NCBI RefSeq assembly: GCF_004803635.1
Contig: NZ_SSWX01000004.1
Coordinates: 62,001-126,000 of the forward strand
DNA length: 64,000 nt
Direction: 5' to 3'
Source of the DNA: Lampropedia aestuarii
GTDB lineage: Bacteria; Pseudomonadota; Gammaproteobacteria; Burkholderiales; Burkholderiaceae_C
The position numbers were made by a program, and so were the translations under genes. Below are positions 16,575 through 26,199 of this stretch, one piece after another. Below the pieces are notes generated by a model. That model saw only the letters and a program-made list of their open reading frames with translations, did no database searches and was not told where the DNA came from. The stretch's first letter is position 1. Every line of letters begins with the position of its first letter.

Positions 16575-17018
16575 AGAACACTCCTGATTGTTTAGGATAT
16601 ACAGCGCAAAGGGCTGCACGATGTCAGCACCACGGGTTAACGAGCGATGTGAGCCGAACTGGGTGCAGAAGTTCACATCTTCACACAAGAAAATGCAGCC
16701 GCGATGGTCATGGCTGCTTGGCGCAAGTCAGGCAAGTTGTACTGGCTCGCCAGTGCATTTTCCCATTGTTTTCAAGCTCCCGCTGTCTCATTGAGACGAA
16801 CACTCTGGCGCATCCTGCGCAACAGCCTGAAACGCAGGCCCCATGGCCAGCGCATGTGCCAATCTTATTGTTAAATGCTGCTGAGGCTTGGAAGTGCCCG
16901 CGAAGACGCCGATAATGCGTCTTTTACGCGCCGCGCCTATTCTGCCTGCTCACAAAGAGCCTATCGCACAGCCCAAGCAGATTCCAGGCGCAGGGCCACT
17001 CCCCACTTGCGACTGACG
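16575..17018. other. Divergent intergenic region between the dsbA-like gene and dld
   Basis: This 444-bp stretch separates two divergent genes. No RNA gene, repeat or convincing small gene was found. It presumably holds both promoters, but no strong -35/-10 pair stands out. Confidence 0.4.
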
Positions 17019-18419
17019 ATGAACTCCACCACTTCTACACAACGCACAGCCAGCCCTTTGCTGCTGCAAGCCCTTCAAGAGCGCTTTGGTGCGCAAGTCT
17101 CTACCGCCTTGGCGGTGCGGGAACAACACGGCCGCGACGAAGGCTCGATCCAAGCGCCACCACCAGACGCCGTCGTCTTTGCCGAAAGCGCCAAAGACGT
17201 GGCCGACGCCGTGCGTCTGGCCAATGAGCACAACACCCCGGTGATTGCTTACGGCGCAGGTTCTTCGCTGGAAGGCCATTTGCTGGCGGTTCAAGGCGGC
17301 ATCAGCATTGATGTGAGCCGCATGAACAAGATCATCGCGATTGATGCCGATGACTTGACAGTCACCGTAGAGCCTGGCATCACCCGCAAGCAACTCAACG
17401 AAGCGCTCAAGCACCAGGGTTTGTTCTTCCCAATCGATCCAGGCGCAGACGCCAGCGTCGGCGGCATGACAGCGACCCGCGCCTCGGGCACGAATGCCGT
17501 GCGCTACGGCACCCTGCGCGAAAACGTTTTGGCGCTAGAGGTGGTGCTGGCCAGTGGTGAAACCATTCACACCGGCACACGCGCCAAAAAATCGGCCGCT
17601 GGCTATGACCTGACACGCCTGTTTGTCGGCAGCGAAGGCACGCTGGGCATTTTTACCCAGATCACGCTCAAACTCTACCCGCTCCCAGAAGCAGTTTCCG
17701 CTGCCATCTGCTCATTCCCCAGCATTGAGCAAGCCGTGCGCACCGTGATCACGACGATCCAATTGGGCGTGCCGATTGCGCGCGTCGAATTGCTCGATGG
17801 CCCAACCGTGGGTTTGGTCAATCAATACAGCAAGCTGACGCTGCGTGAAGAGCCCATGCTGCTGATGGAATTCCACGGCTCGCCAGCCTCGGTCAAAGAG
17901 CAGGCCGAAACCGTGCAAGAGATTGCCGCTGAATACGAAGGCCAGGCGTTTGAATGGGCCCATACGCCCGAGGAACGCACGCGCCTGTGGACCGCGCGCC
18001 ACAATGCCTATTTTGCCGGCGTGCAATCGCGCCCTGGCTGCCGCGTGATCACCACAGATACCTGCGTGCCTATCAGCCGTTTGGCGGACTGCTTGCTGGC
18101 CTCGGTCGCCGAAGCCCAAGCCTCTGGCATTACCTACTTCCTCGTGGGCCACGTCGGCGATGGCAACTTCCATTTCGGCTACCTGATCAACCCAGACGAT
18201 GAAGACGAGCGCCAACGTGGCGAAGCGCTGAGCCTGGCACTGGTCTCGCGTGCGATTGAAATGGGCGGTACCTGCACCGGCGAGCATGGCATTGGCATCC
18301 ACAAAATGGATTATCTGGTGCAGGAAACGGGCGATGGCGCAGTGGCTGTCATGCGCAGCATCAAGCAGGCGCTGGATCCTAAAAACATCCTCAATCCAGG
18401 CAAGATTTTTGCTCAGTAA
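17019..18419 (+). CDS. dld: FAD-linked D-lactate dehydrogenase (cytochrome type)
   Basis: The 466-residue flavoprotein has a PCMH-type FAD domain (residues about 40-220: VIAYGAGSSLEGH, GADASVGGMTATRASGTNAV, RLFVGSEGTLGIFT) and a FAD-oxidase C-terminal domain with VGHVGDGNFHFG and GTCTGEHGIGIHKMDYL. This fits the GlcD/DLD group, which oxidises D-lactate or a similar 2-hydroxyacid and passes electrons to the respiratory chain. The start at 17019 begins the family N-terminus; the frame extends 48 codons further upstream without features. The TAA stop is the first three bases of a family B repeat. Glycolate or 2-hydroxyglutarate activity cannot be excluded. Confidence 0.87.
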   Translation: MNSTTSTQRTASPLLLQALQERFGAQVSTALAVREQHGRDEGSIQAPPPDAVVFAESAKDVADAVRLANEHNTPVIAYGAGSSLEGHLLAVQGGISIDVSRMNKIIAIDADDLTVTVEPGITRKQLNEALKHQGLFFPIDPGADASVGGMTATRASGTNAVRYGTLRENVLALEVVLASGETIHTGTRAKKSAAGYDLTRLFVGSEGTLGIFTQITLKLYPLPEAVSAAICSFPSIEQAVRTVITTIQLGVPIARVELLDGPTVGLVNQYSKLTLREEPMLLMEFHGSPASVKEQAETVQEIAAEYEGQAFEWAHTPEERTRLWTARHNAYFAGVQSRPGCRVITTDTCVPISRLADCLLASVAEAQASGITYFLVGHVGDGNFHFGYLINPDDEDERQRGEALSLALVSRAIEMGGTCTGEHGIGIHKMDYLVQETGDGAVAVMRSIKQALDPKNILNPGKIFAQ

Positions 18420-18543
18420 GAGCGACTAACACGACCCAGAAAACCGAAGGTTTGCGGTTGCGACTAGGCGTAAAACCGCAGGCAGTACAGGTAGTACGAC
18501 AAGGTTTTGCTAAGACGTATCAAGGGTTGTGTAGCCACACTCA
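18417..18543. repeat. Family B repeat, copy 2
   Basis: It begins TAAGAGCGACTAACA, whose TAA is the dld stop, and ends TGTGTAGCCACACT. The core shared almost base for base with the 20762 copy runs AACCGAAGGTTTGCG, CGACTAGGCGTAAAACCGCA, GGCAGTA, GTAGTACGACAAGGTTTTGC and GACGTATCAAGGGTT. Confidence 0.85.
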
Positions 18544-18594
18544 ACATGGCTTTGGCCGCCATAGCACCAAGTGCCGCGTCCAATAACACCATGC

Positions 18595-18620
18595 AATAAG
18601 GCCGCAGATGCGGCCTTATT
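18595..18620. terminator. Bidirectional hairpin between dld and bepA
   Basis: A perfect 11-bp stem, AATAAGGCCGC / GCGGCCTTATT, with a 4-nt loop lies between two convergent genes. The A- and T-containing flanks let it serve either strand, though the T runs are short. Confidence 0.7.
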
Positions 18621-18655
18621 GACGACTACTCATGGCAGTTGGAATCTATTCGCGC

Positions 18656-20248
18656 TTATTGAAGCGACTTGAGCCCTTCTTCCCGTTGACGCTGCAGCAA
18701 GGTGACGGCCGTCAAACGGCTGTCAATGATCGATGCATCGACATGATCGGCCTGGCTGCCTAGCTGGCGCACCATGTTCTGGCCCGCTTTGAGGCGGTCA
18801 ATCGCAGCTGGATAATCGAGCCGCGCCACTTGCGCTTCAGCATCGGCACGGATGGCGCGCAGTGGCTGGTTCTGCGCCGTCCATAAACGGCTCAATTGCT
18901 GCCACGCTCCCGCATCGCTGGGATGGTCCGTGAGCCAGCCTTGCCATTGGCTGGTCAAGTCCTGACCTGCGCGCGCATCTGGCTGCATATCAACCGCATA
19001 TTGGGTACGCAGAAAAAGCTCTGGCCGCAACCTGGCCTGGCGATCGACCAAGGCATCGGCCTCGCGCGCCCAACTGGCGTCTTTGGCTGACAGCGCCAAC
19101 TCCAAATTCAGCAGCACGGCCAAACGGTGGGCCTGGCTATCGCCTTGGGTCGTCTGCAGCAAGGAGTCGACAAACCCACGCGCCTGCGCAAACTCGCGCA
19201 ATTGGCCAGATGCAATCGCCGCACCATACAAACGCCCGGCTTGGTCCGCGGCTGAAAAATTATTGCGATTGGCTTGTGCCTCTAGGCCAGCTTGCACGGC
19301 TGAGCGCAAGAAATCGACCCGCCCCAAAGAGAAATGGCGCGAACGTGCCACCACCATCGCATGCTCCATGGTGCGTTGCACCTGCACATTGCGCCCCTCC
19401 TGTCCCAGCCTGGCCTGCATATCGGACATACGCTGCGTGGACAAGGGGTGGGTGCGCAAATACGGATACTGGCCCCGGTCATTGAGGCTGCTGGCCTGGT
19501 TGAGTTTATTGAACATCCCAACAAAACCATTGGGATCAAAACCCGCTGGAGCCATCAAACCCAGACCAATCCGGTCAGCCTCCTGCTCCATTGAGCGCGA
19601 GAAATCCAGGCTGTTTTGAATCGCCAGCGCCTGCCCGCCAGCAATCACGGCTTGCGCTGCATCCGGGCTTTGACTCACAGCAATGGCTCCCAAGATCATG
19701 CTGGCAATCACCAGCGGTGTCTGGCGCGCATTTTGCGCCACCATGCGCGAGATATGCCGCTGCGTCACGTGCGATATCTCGTGTGCCATGACCGAGGCCA
19801 ACTCATCCTTGGAGTCGACCGCATTGATCAAACCCAAATGCAGACCAAAATAGCCGCCTGGCAGCGCAAACGCGTTGATGCTGCGGTCTTTGCCCAAAAA
19901 CACGTGCCAGGCAAACTGCTGGTCCAGCGAGTCACCCAAGGCGCCGCGTTCGCGCGCTGCATCCATCAGTGAAAACCAAATGCTCTCGACATATTCTTGC
20001 AGAACCGGGTCATCAATATAGTCGGGATCGCGGTAGAGTTGGCTGGCGATCTGGTCACCAATGCGGCGCTCATCGCCAACGGTAAAGCCATCAATCTCGC
20101 CCAGCGATGGCAACTGCTGCGCAGGCCTAGTCTGCGCAGAAACGCCTGTGCTCCAGGCCAAGGCAGCGCTAAGGGCTGTCAATGTAAAAACCCGGACCCC
20201 CCAACGGGTGAACATATGCGCAGGGGTCAACAACAGCGATGGTTTCAT
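18656..20248 (-). CDS. bepA: Periplasmic M48 metalloprotease/chaperone BepA
   Basis: The 530-residue protein has a signal peptide cut near SAQ (residues 37-39), an M48 peptidase domain with the zinc motif HEISH (156-160) and a downstream EQEAD glutamate ligand, and a long C-terminal helical part of TPR type (about residues 300-530). The order and length match BepA (YfgC), which assembles or degrades outer-membrane proteins such as LptD and BamA. The start gives a plausible signal with two upstream alternatives nearby. It is convergent with dld, with a shared hairpin between them. Confidence 0.9.
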   Translation of the reverse strand: MKPSLLLTPAHMFTRWGVRVFTLTALSAALAWSTGVSAQTRPAQQLPSLGEIDGFTVGDERRIGDQIASQLYRDPDYIDDPVLQEYVESIWFSLMDAARERGALGDSLDQQFAWHVFLGKDRSINAFALPGGYFGLHLGLINAVDSKDELASVMAHEISHVTQRHISRMVAQNARQTPLVIASMILGAIAVSQSPDAAQAVIAGGQALAIQNSLDFSRSMEQEADRIGLGLMAPAGFDPNGFVGMFNKLNQASSLNDRGQYPYLRTHPLSTQRMSDMQARLGQEGRNVQVQRTMEHAMVVARSRHFSLGRVDFLRSAVQAGLEAQANRNNFSAADQAGRLYGAAIASGQLREFAQARGFVDSLLQTTQGDSQAHRLAVLLNLELALSAKDASWAREADALVDRQARLRPELFLRTQYAVDMQPDARAGQDLTSQWQGWLTDHPSDAGAWQQLSRLWTAQNQPLRAIRADAEAQVARLDYPAAIDRLKAGQNMVRQLGSQADHVDASIIDSRLTAVTLLQRQREEGLKSLQ

Positions 20249-20368
20249 AAATCACTCCGAGTTCTTTTCCTGTTCTTGGTTCATTGCCACTTGTGCATTC
20301 TTGGTAAAGCGCTGCAGCCCTCTCTTCTTTTATACTGCAACAGCATTGAACCAACCTATGATGACCCC

Positions 20369-20764
20369 ATGGACATCACCACCCCTGCTTTGCTGTTTCC
20401 GGCCATCTCTTTGCTGCTGTTGGCCTATACCAACCGGTTTTTGGTCTTGGCCCAAGTGATTCGGCAATTGCACGCATCGCCGCAGCACGACACCCCGCTG
20501 GTGCACCGGCAAATCCCTGGTTTGCGCAGGCGCATCAGCCTGATTCAGTATATGCAAGGCTTTGGAGTCTTGAGTTTTTTACTGTGCGCGGTCGCCATGT
20601 TTGCGCTGTTTTTAGAGTCTCAGGCCATTGGCAAATGGCTGTTTGGCATCAGCATTTTGTCGCTGATGATCTCCCTGCTATTGTCATTGATTGAGGTCAT
20701 TATCTCTACCAATGCACTGGCCGTGGTGGTAGAGGACATTGACTCCAGCCAACGCTCCTCCTAA
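20369..20764 (+). CDS. DUF2721 membrane protein
   Basis: The 131-residue protein starts MDITTPALLFPAISLLLLAY and has three hydrophobic segments (about residues 5-25, 62-85 and 90-115) in the DUF2721 pattern, including NRFLVLAQVIRQLH and a membrane-proximal RRRISLIQYMQ. The family has no known function. The frame is open far upstream on the plus strand, but that part is the antisense of bepA. Its TAA stop (20762-20764) is the left terminal trinucleotide of a family B repeat. Confidence 0.8.
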   Translation: MDITTPALLFPAISLLLLAYTNRFLVLAQVIRQLHASPQHDTPLVHRQIPGLRRRISLIQYMQGFGVLSFLLCAVAMFALFLESQAIGKWLFGISILSLMISLLLSLIEVIISTNALAVVVEDIDSSQRSS

Positions 20765-20905
20765 GAGCCGCTAACAGAACCAAGCAAACAGAAACCCAGC
20801 AAACCGAAGGTTTGCGCTTGCGACTAGGCGCAAAACCGCAGGCAGTACGGGTAGTACGACAAGGTTTTGCTTTCGACGTATCAAGGGTTATGTTAGCCGC
20901 TCTAA
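20762..20905. repeat. Family B repeat, copy 3 (most complete)
   Basis: The 144-bp element has ends TAAGAGCCGCTAACA and TGTTAGCCGCTCTAA, which are inverted repeats with 13 of 15 positions matching. The core is nearly identical to the copy at 18417. It fills almost all the space between the stop of the DUF2721 gene and the stop of the convergent SulP gene. Confidence 0.88.
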
Positions 20906-20912
20906 CGCCTCA

Positions 20913-22643
20913 TCAAGCAAGAGAGGCCACCTGGCCTTGGTTCTCTGGCTGCACCGGTGTCAGTTGGCGCAAGCGCTGCACGGTCTCAAGTTCGGTCACA
21001 CAAACTTGGACGTGGGCTTTGTCATCGAGCAAGCCGGCCTTGGCCAAGCGCCGCTCTAGCGGCAGCTTCATCCCACTCAGGTACAAGCAACCGTTGCGCT
21101 TCTTCGCCATCGCCCGCAGCAGGTAGAGCGTCTCCAAACCGGTGGCATCAATATTGTTGATGCCTGAAGCCACCAGACAAATGCTGTGCATGTGCGGAAA
21201 AGCATCCCAGCTGGCCACGACACGGCGCTCCAGCGCGCTGGCAGTGGCAAAGTCCAGGCCAGCATCGAGCCGCAATGCAAGCACTTGCTCGGACAAAGGC
21301 GGCAACTGCCACAGGAAACGATCACGCAGCCTGCCATCTTCAGGGTACTCGCCCACCTCAATGATGCGTGGGTGCAGGCGCTGGTGCATAAAGTAGGCCA
21401 AATTGGCCAGCAAGCCGGCCAGCACGCCCCAGTAAATACGCGGCGCAGACGCCAACGTCACCACCATGGTCAACAAGGCAATGCCGGCCTCGACCCGCGA
21501 AAACTCCCAAAATTTGAGAAAGGCACGCGGCTTGATCAAGCCCACGACCGACACCACGACCAGCGACGCCAGCAATGACAGGGGCACGTGTTTGAGCAGC
21601 GGCGTCAGCCACATAGCGGCCGCGAACACCAAACCAGCAGCAAACACATTGGCCCAGCCAGTGGCCGCGCCAGCGTAATGCATCACCGCCGATCGCGACA
21701 GTGACGCACTGGTGGAGAAACTGCCAGACAGGCCTGAGACAACCTTGCCCACGCCTTGCGCGACCAAATCCTGCGCGGGCCGCCATTGCGTGCCCGCCAG
21801 GCTGTGCTCGGTTTTGGCCGAGGTCGCCACTTCGACAAAGCTCATCAAGGCAATCACCAAGGCTGGCACCAGCAATTGCCCCAGCACGTGCAGGCCAGGC
21901 CAGGCGGGCAGTTGCAAGCCATGCAGCTGCACTTGCAATTCGCCAATCACCGCGCTTCCGCTGGCCGCGTAACCGGTCAGCGCACTGATGGCCGCAGCTA
22001 AGGCCAAAATCAGGGCAGCCCAGGGAATGGTGGCGCCAAAGCGGCGCGTGTAAATGAATGCCGCAATGCCAACCGCGCCAAACAGCAAGGCACGCAAATC
22101 CACTGACTGCAGCATCGCCCAGGCACTGGGCAATGAGTGGATCGACATCCAGGCATCCCAGGACAAGCCGGTCAACGCTGGCACCTGAGACGCCATGATC
22201 AAAATCGCCGCTGCCTGGGTAAAGCCGCTCAACACCGGCATCGTGACCACATTGAGCAACCAATCGAGTCGCGCTGCGCCCAGAATGATTTGAATCAGCC
22301 CAGCGAGCAAGGCCAACCAAATGGCCAGCGAGACCCACTGGGGCGAACCAACTACGGCCATCGGCGCCAGTGCCGCAGCAATCATCAGCGCACTCAGCGC
22401 GGTGGGGCCAACCCCCAGGCGCGGCGACGATGCCAGCAAGGTCACCACCAACAGCGGCAAGATCGCGGCATACAAGCCTGTCTCCAGTGGCATGCCAGCC
22501 AAGCCGGCGTACGCAATCGCTTGCGGCACCAGCATCAAGCCCACGGTCAGCCCGGCAAACACGTCCTGACGCAACTGTATAGGCGTGGGCCGCCACCACG
22601 CCAGAAATGGCAGCTGCTGGATCAATCTCATTAATGCAGACAT
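20913..22643 (-). CDS. SulP-family anion transporter with C-terminal STAS domain
   Basis: The 576-residue protein opens with the SulP signature: QDVFAGLTVGLMLVPQAIAYAGLAGMPL is visible in residues 26-53. Around a dozen membrane segments follow, with the conserved SFSTSASLSRSAVM region near residue 310. The last 130 residues form a STAS domain (VASGINNIDATGLETL). SulP proteins move sulfate, bicarbonate, dicarboxylates or molybdate; the substrate here is unknown. No carbonic anhydrase or sulfur gene lies beside it. Confidence 0.88.
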   Translation of the reverse strand: MSALMRLIQQLPFLAWWRPTPIQLRQDVFAGLTVGLMLVPQAIAYAGLAGMPLETGLYAAILPLLVVTLLASSPRLGVGPTALSALMIAAALAPMAVVGSPQWVSLAIWLALLAGLIQIILGAARLDWLLNVVTMPVLSGFTQAAAILIMASQVPALTGLSWDAWMSIHSLPSAWAMLQSVDLRALLFGAVGIAAFIYTRRFGATIPWAALILALAAAISALTGYAASGSAVIGELQVQLHGLQLPAWPGLHVLGQLLVPALVIALMSFVEVATSAKTEHSLAGTQWRPAQDLVAQGVGKVVSGLSGSFSTSASLSRSAVMHYAGAATGWANVFAAGLVFAAAMWLTPLLKHVPLSLLASLVVVSVVGLIKPRAFLKFWEFSRVEAGIALLTMVVTLASAPRIYWGVLAGLLANLAYFMHQRLHPRIIEVGEYPEDGRLRDRFLWQLPPLSEQVLALRLDAGLDFATASALERRVVASWDAFPHMHSICLVASGINNIDATGLETLYLLRAMAKKRNGCLYLSGMKLPLERRLAKAGLLDDKAHVQVCVTELETVQRLRQLTPVQPENQGQVASLA

Positions 22644-22893
22644 TTAGCGAATTACAACAAGAACCATACAAAAAAATACAACAAGCGCGGCGACTGTGCC
22701 TGGCGCAGCAGCGCCAAACCATCAGCGCTTGCAAGCAAACGCAAGCGGCAAGCGGTCCATCCACTGTCAAGTATTGTTTCCCAAAAACGTGCTCAAACCA
22801 AGCTTGCGACCGCGATAAGACCACGGCTGTCGAACGCGTGCACTTGCGTTGAACCTGGCGTGGCGTGTTGCCAGGAAAGCGTAGCACCCACTC

Positions 22894-23173
22894 TTAAGAG
22901 CCTGTTCATCATCTCCGCGCAGTCGCATAAGGCACAACAAAAAGGCCGTGTAAAGCGCCTGTTGGCGCTCATCCGTCTGTATGAGCATAACGGGCAACGC
23001 CGCACTGCGCTTTTTTGTGCCTTGCAGCTTCTTTGGGTGTTTGAGGCGGAAGTGCCAGAAGGCGCACTACTTTGTTGAAAATCCTCGCCAGGCAAGCAGC
23101 TCAACTGCGTTTTTGGTCGCGCACCCCGTCCTTTTGGGCCTCAACGCAGCTGCACGGAGCTGATGAGCAGGCG
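22894..23173. repeat. Family A repeat, copy 4 (long variant, about 280 bp)
   Basis: It begins CTTAAGAGCCTGTTCATCATCTC and ends GAGCTGATGAGCAGGCG. It contains the forward core (GGCGCACTACTTTGTTGAAAATCCTCGCC, shown here in two parts: GGCGCACTACTTTGTTG and AAAATCCTCGCC) and an extra inner segment with AACGGGCAACGCCGC. It lies upstream of the Fur-associated lipoprotein gene. Confidence 0.8.
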
Positions 23174-23243
23174 CGAACACCTGAGCCAACTTTACAAAAC
23201 CATTACAAACCAAACGCCTGAAACAAGCCTCACAAATACTTAA

Positions 23244-23258
23244 TGAGAATTATTTTTG
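23244..23258 (+). promoter_or_regulatory. Candidate Fur box upstream of the beta-propeller lipoprotein gene
   Basis: TGAGAAT-T-ATTTTTG fits a 7-1-7 Fur site (TGATAAT-N-ATTATCA): the left arm has one mismatch and the right arm is weaker. It sits in an AT-rich tract about 120 bp before the ATG at 23378, where a promoter would be expected. Confidence 0.55.
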
Positions 23259-23377
23259 ATATTATTTACATTTTTGACGCAATGCAGTCCAACTGGCTTT
23301 GCGTTGCATGGCCGCTGGCTGCCACTGTGTGGCTGTTCACCTCACCTCTTCACCTCCACTATTGCTTGGAATTGCGC

Positions 23378-24799
23378 ATGTATAAAAACCGCTTCTTCAC
23401 CCCTTCACTGACTCGTTTGAGCGTTAGCTTTGCAGCAGCTGCAATGCTGGCAGCTTGTGCATCCACAGGCAGTGGCCCGCAATTCTCCAAAGCCGATGAC
23501 TCGTTCACTGGCCAAGTCCGTGTGGTAGATGCCCCTGCCGTGTATGCAGGCAATCCAGTGAAGCTGGCCGGCAGCAATTTCAAGCCAGGCCAAGAAGTGC
23601 AATTCTTCTATGAAGGCATCGCGATTTTGCCGCAAGCCGTGGTCGCCGATGCCGAAGGCAAATTCACCACCGAAACCGCCATTCCTGCCGGCGCAGAGCC
23701 TGGTCGGCACTCGGTGGTCGTCAGCGCCACCAATCCGAACGCGGCGCAAGTGTTCCCATTGAAAATCTCGCCGCAAATTGCCTTGAGTGGTGAAGACCAG
23801 TTCAGCATCGTCAACCAAAAACTCGTCACAGGCCTGTACCAATCGGCTTACAGCCCCAAAAACAATGTGGTGTTCGCCGCTGCAGCGGTCGGTCGTCCAC
23901 CAGTCAAAGAGTCGCAATTGGTCAAGGTCAGCCCTGACACACTGCAAGTTCTGCAAGCCGTGACCCCGATCCAAGCGCCAGCGCGCAAAGGTCCTGATGG
24001 CCAGGAGCAGCCAGGTGGTGTGTTTGCTGTGTATGGCATTGCTGTCGATGACGCCAACGGCACCGTGTGGGTCACCAATACACGCCAAAATACCATTGCA
24101 GTGTACCGACAAACGGACCTGGCCTTGATCAAGCAATTCGCCCCTGGCGAGGTCGGCCACGGCCGTGATGTGGCCATCGACAGCCAACAAGGCAAGGCCT
24201 ATGTGTCTACGGCCTTTACGCCCAATATCGAAGTGTTCAGCACCACCACGCTGGAGAAAATTGGCACGATTGAGCCCCAATCGAGCATCCGCGGCCCTAA
24301 CGCACGCCCATTTGGTTCGATGAGCCTGGCCTTGGATGCTGCGTCTGGCAAGCTGTTTGTGGTCAGTGGCACCGGTGAGGTCGCGGTCATCAACACCGCG
24401 GACGACTCCGTGGCAAAAGTATTTCCTGTGGCGGGCGTGAACTCCAGCTCTGGCATCGCTTATGACGCCAGCACGAACCGCATTTTCGTGTCTTCGCAAG
24501 GCTCGGACAATGTCGCCATCATCGACGCCGACTCTGGCCAAACCCTCAACACGGTTCTGGTGGGCGCTGGCAGCTTGAACGTGGCGTTTGATCCGGTGAG
24601 CAAACTGGCCTACACCGCCAACCGCGGTGCCAACACGGTCACTGTGCTCAATAGCAATGGCGAGATCGTCGCCAACCTGGACGCAGGCCCTATGCCTAAC
24701 CACATCAGCGTGGGTCCGAATGGCTCCGTCTACGTGGTCAACAAAGGCCAGGGCGCCAACGCCGAGAGCAACAACATCACACGCATTCAGCGCAAGTGA
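23378..24799 (+). CDS. YncE-like beta-propeller lipoprotein, probably iron-regulated
   Basis: The start at 23378 gives a lipoprotein signal with lipobox LAAC (MYKNRFFTPSLTRLSVSFAA, then AAMLAAC). After an Ig-like region (about residues 45-125: VYAGNPVKLAGSNFKPGQEV) come repeated propeller blades with the motifs GIAVDDANGTVWVTNT, DVAIDSQQGKAYVSTA, GIAYDASTNRIFVSSQ and NVAFDPVSKLAYTANR, ending with NHISVGPNGSVYVVNKG. This fits the YncE/PQQ-propeller group. E. coli YncE is repressed by iron through Fur, and a Fur-like box lies upstream here. A role in iron-limited envelope physiology is inference; the ligand is unknown. The 45 codons upstream of the start are probably the leader. Confidence 0.78.
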   Translation: MYKNRFFTPSLTRLSVSFAAAAMLAACASTGSGPQFSKADDSFTGQVRVVDAPAVYAGNPVKLAGSNFKPGQEVQFFYEGIAILPQAVVADAEGKFTTETAIPAGAEPGRHSVVVSATNPNAAQVFPLKISPQIALSGEDQFSIVNQKLVTGLYQSAYSPKNNVVFAAAAVGRPPVKESQLVKVSPDTLQVLQAVTPIQAPARKGPDGQEQPGGVFAVYGIAVDDANGTVWVTNTRQNTIAVYRQTDLALIKQFAPGEVGHGRDVAIDSQQGKAYVSTAFTPNIEVFSTTTLEKIGTIEPQSSIRGPNARPFGSMSLALDAASGKLFVVSGTGEVAVINTADDSVAKVFPVAGVNSSSGIAYDASTNRIFVSSQGSDNVAIIDADSGQTLNTVLVGAGSLNVAFDPVSKLAYTANRGANTVTVLNSNGEIVANLDAGPMPNHISVGPNGSVYVVNKGQGANAESNNITRIQRK

Positions 24800-24828
24800 T
24801 GCTGGCAGTGGCGATTGAAAGTCCATTG

Positions 24829-24890
24829 CTAAGAGCCTGTTCATCATCTCGGCGCAGACCGCGCTAGAGCTCCAAAGGGTACAGTGCATG
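24829..24890. repeat. Family A repeat, copy 5 (left half)
   Basis: It starts TAAGAGCCTGTTCATCATCTCGGCGCAGACCGCG, given here as TAAGAGCCTGTTCATCATC then TCGGCGCAGACCGCG, and fades after CTCCAAAGGGTACAG. It lies 30 bp past the stop of the propeller lipoprotein gene. Confidence 0.65.
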
Positions 24891-24947
24891 TCAGCAGCTG
24901 CCTTGCACTGGCGCTGAATCACCTGCGCATGCGCGCGGCTTGCGCAA

Positions 24948-24977
24948 GCGCCCCAGCCTCACCGATGTGGGGCTTTT
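24948..24977 (+). terminator. Rho-independent terminator after the propeller lipoprotein gene
   Basis: The stem GCCCCA...TGGGGC is followed directly by six T. It stands between the lipoprotein gene and trpD, so trpD needs its own promoter. Confidence 0.7.
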
Positions 24978-25149
24978 TTGAGGCATGATCACACACAGCG
25001 AGCTGCGCCGTGCTGAACAGTCACCAGCGCAGGGGCAGACTTTCACGTGGCATTTACCCGCATTGCTTTTTGATGGGGTGTATATTTGACCCTTTTGTCA
25101 TTGCTACTGCGAATGCAGTCTGTCAGCTGCCGCCAGCTTTTACCACTTT

Positions 25150-26184
25150 ATGTCCATTACCCCGCAAGAAGCGCTACAGCGCACCATCGAACACCGCGAA
25201 ATTTTCCATGATGAGATGCTGCATTTGATGCGTTTGATCATGCAAGGCGAGATCTCGCCCTTGATGACTGCGGCCATCATCACCGGCTTGCGGGTGAAAA
25301 AGGAAACAATTGGCGAGATCACGGCCGCAGCTTCCGTGATGCGGGAGCTGTCGCTCAAAGTCACCCCACACAACACCGCGCACATGGTCGACATTGTGGG
25401 CACCGGTGGTGATGGCGCCCATACTTTCAATATCTCGACCTGTTCTGTGTTTGTCGCTGCCGCAGCGGGTGCCAAAATCAGCAAGCACGGCGGGCGCAGC
25501 GTCTCCAGCAAAAGCGGCAGCGCCGATGTGATGGAGGCCTTGGGCGTCAATATCAACCTTGCTCCAGAGGCGATTGCTACCTCGATTGAGCGCTGCGGCA
25601 TTGGTTTCATGTTTGCGCCCAACCACCACCCGGCGATGAAAAACGTGGCGGCCATTCGCAAGGAAATGGGCGTGCGCAGCATTTTCAACATCTTGGGGCC
25701 GCTCACCAATCCAGCTGGCGCGCCCAATATTCTGATGGGCGTGTTCCACGCCGACTTGGTCGGTATTCAAATCCGCGTGTTGGAACGCCTGGGCGCCCAG
25801 CATGCGCTGGTGGTCTATGGCAAGGACGGCCTGGATGAAATCAGCCTGGGCGCAGCCACGCTGGTGGGCGAGCTCAAGGATGGCAAGGTGCGCGAGTACG
25901 AAATCCATCCGGAAGACTTTGGCATGTCGATGGCCAGCACCCGTGCGATACGCGCCGAATCACCGGAACAATCGCAGCAAATGCTGCGCGATGTGCTCCA
26001 AGGCCTGCCTGGACCGGCGCGCGATATTGTGCTGCTCAACTCAGCGGCGGCCTTGTATGCGGCCAATGTGGCAAGCGATATCGGCCACGGCATCACACTG
26101 GCGCGCCAGGCGATTGACAGCGGCGCAGCACAACGCAAGCTCGAAGAGTTTGCCGCTTTGAGCCACGCCTTGGCCAAACCATAA
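25150..26184 (+). CDS. trpD: Anthranilate phosphoribosyltransferase
   Basis: The 344-residue enzyme has the PRPP-binding GTGGDG at 84-89, [27 protein letters not shown] and [20 protein letters not shown], all typical of TrpD. It joins anthranilate to PRPP in tryptophan synthesis. In many relatives trpD lies between trpG and trpC. Here neither neighbour is a trp gene; trpG is 20 kb away at 46416. The start follows the family N-terminus ([18 protein letters not shown]). Confidence 0.95.
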   Translation: MSITPQEALQRTIEHREIFHDEMLHLMRLIMQGEISPLMTAAIITGLRVKKETIGEITAAASVMRELSLKVTPHNTAHMVDIVGTGGDGAHTFNISTCSVFVAAAAGAKISKHGGRSVSSKSGSADVMEALGVNINLAPEAIATSIERCGIGFMFAPNHHPAMKNVAAIRKEMGVRSIFNILGPLTNPAGAPNILMGVFHADLVGIQIRVLERLGAQHALVVYGKDGLDEISLGAATLVGELKDGKVREYEIHPEDFGMSMASTRAIRAESPEQSQQMLRDVLQGLPGPARDIVLLNSAAALYAANVASDIGHGITLARQAIDSGAAQRKLEEFAALSHALAKP

Positions 26185-26199
26185 ATCGCCAAGCGCCCC

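Noticed and set aside
21358-22887. Minus-strand frame of 509 codons
   Set aside because: It overlaps most of the SulP transporter gene in another frame on the same strand. Its product is rich in Arg, Cys and Gly with no fold, a typical shadow of a GC-rich gene.
23405-24922. Minus-strand frame of 505 codons
   Set aside because: It is antisense to the propeller lipoprotein gene, which has a signal peptide, lipobox and blade repeats. The antisense product is His/Arg-rich without pattern.
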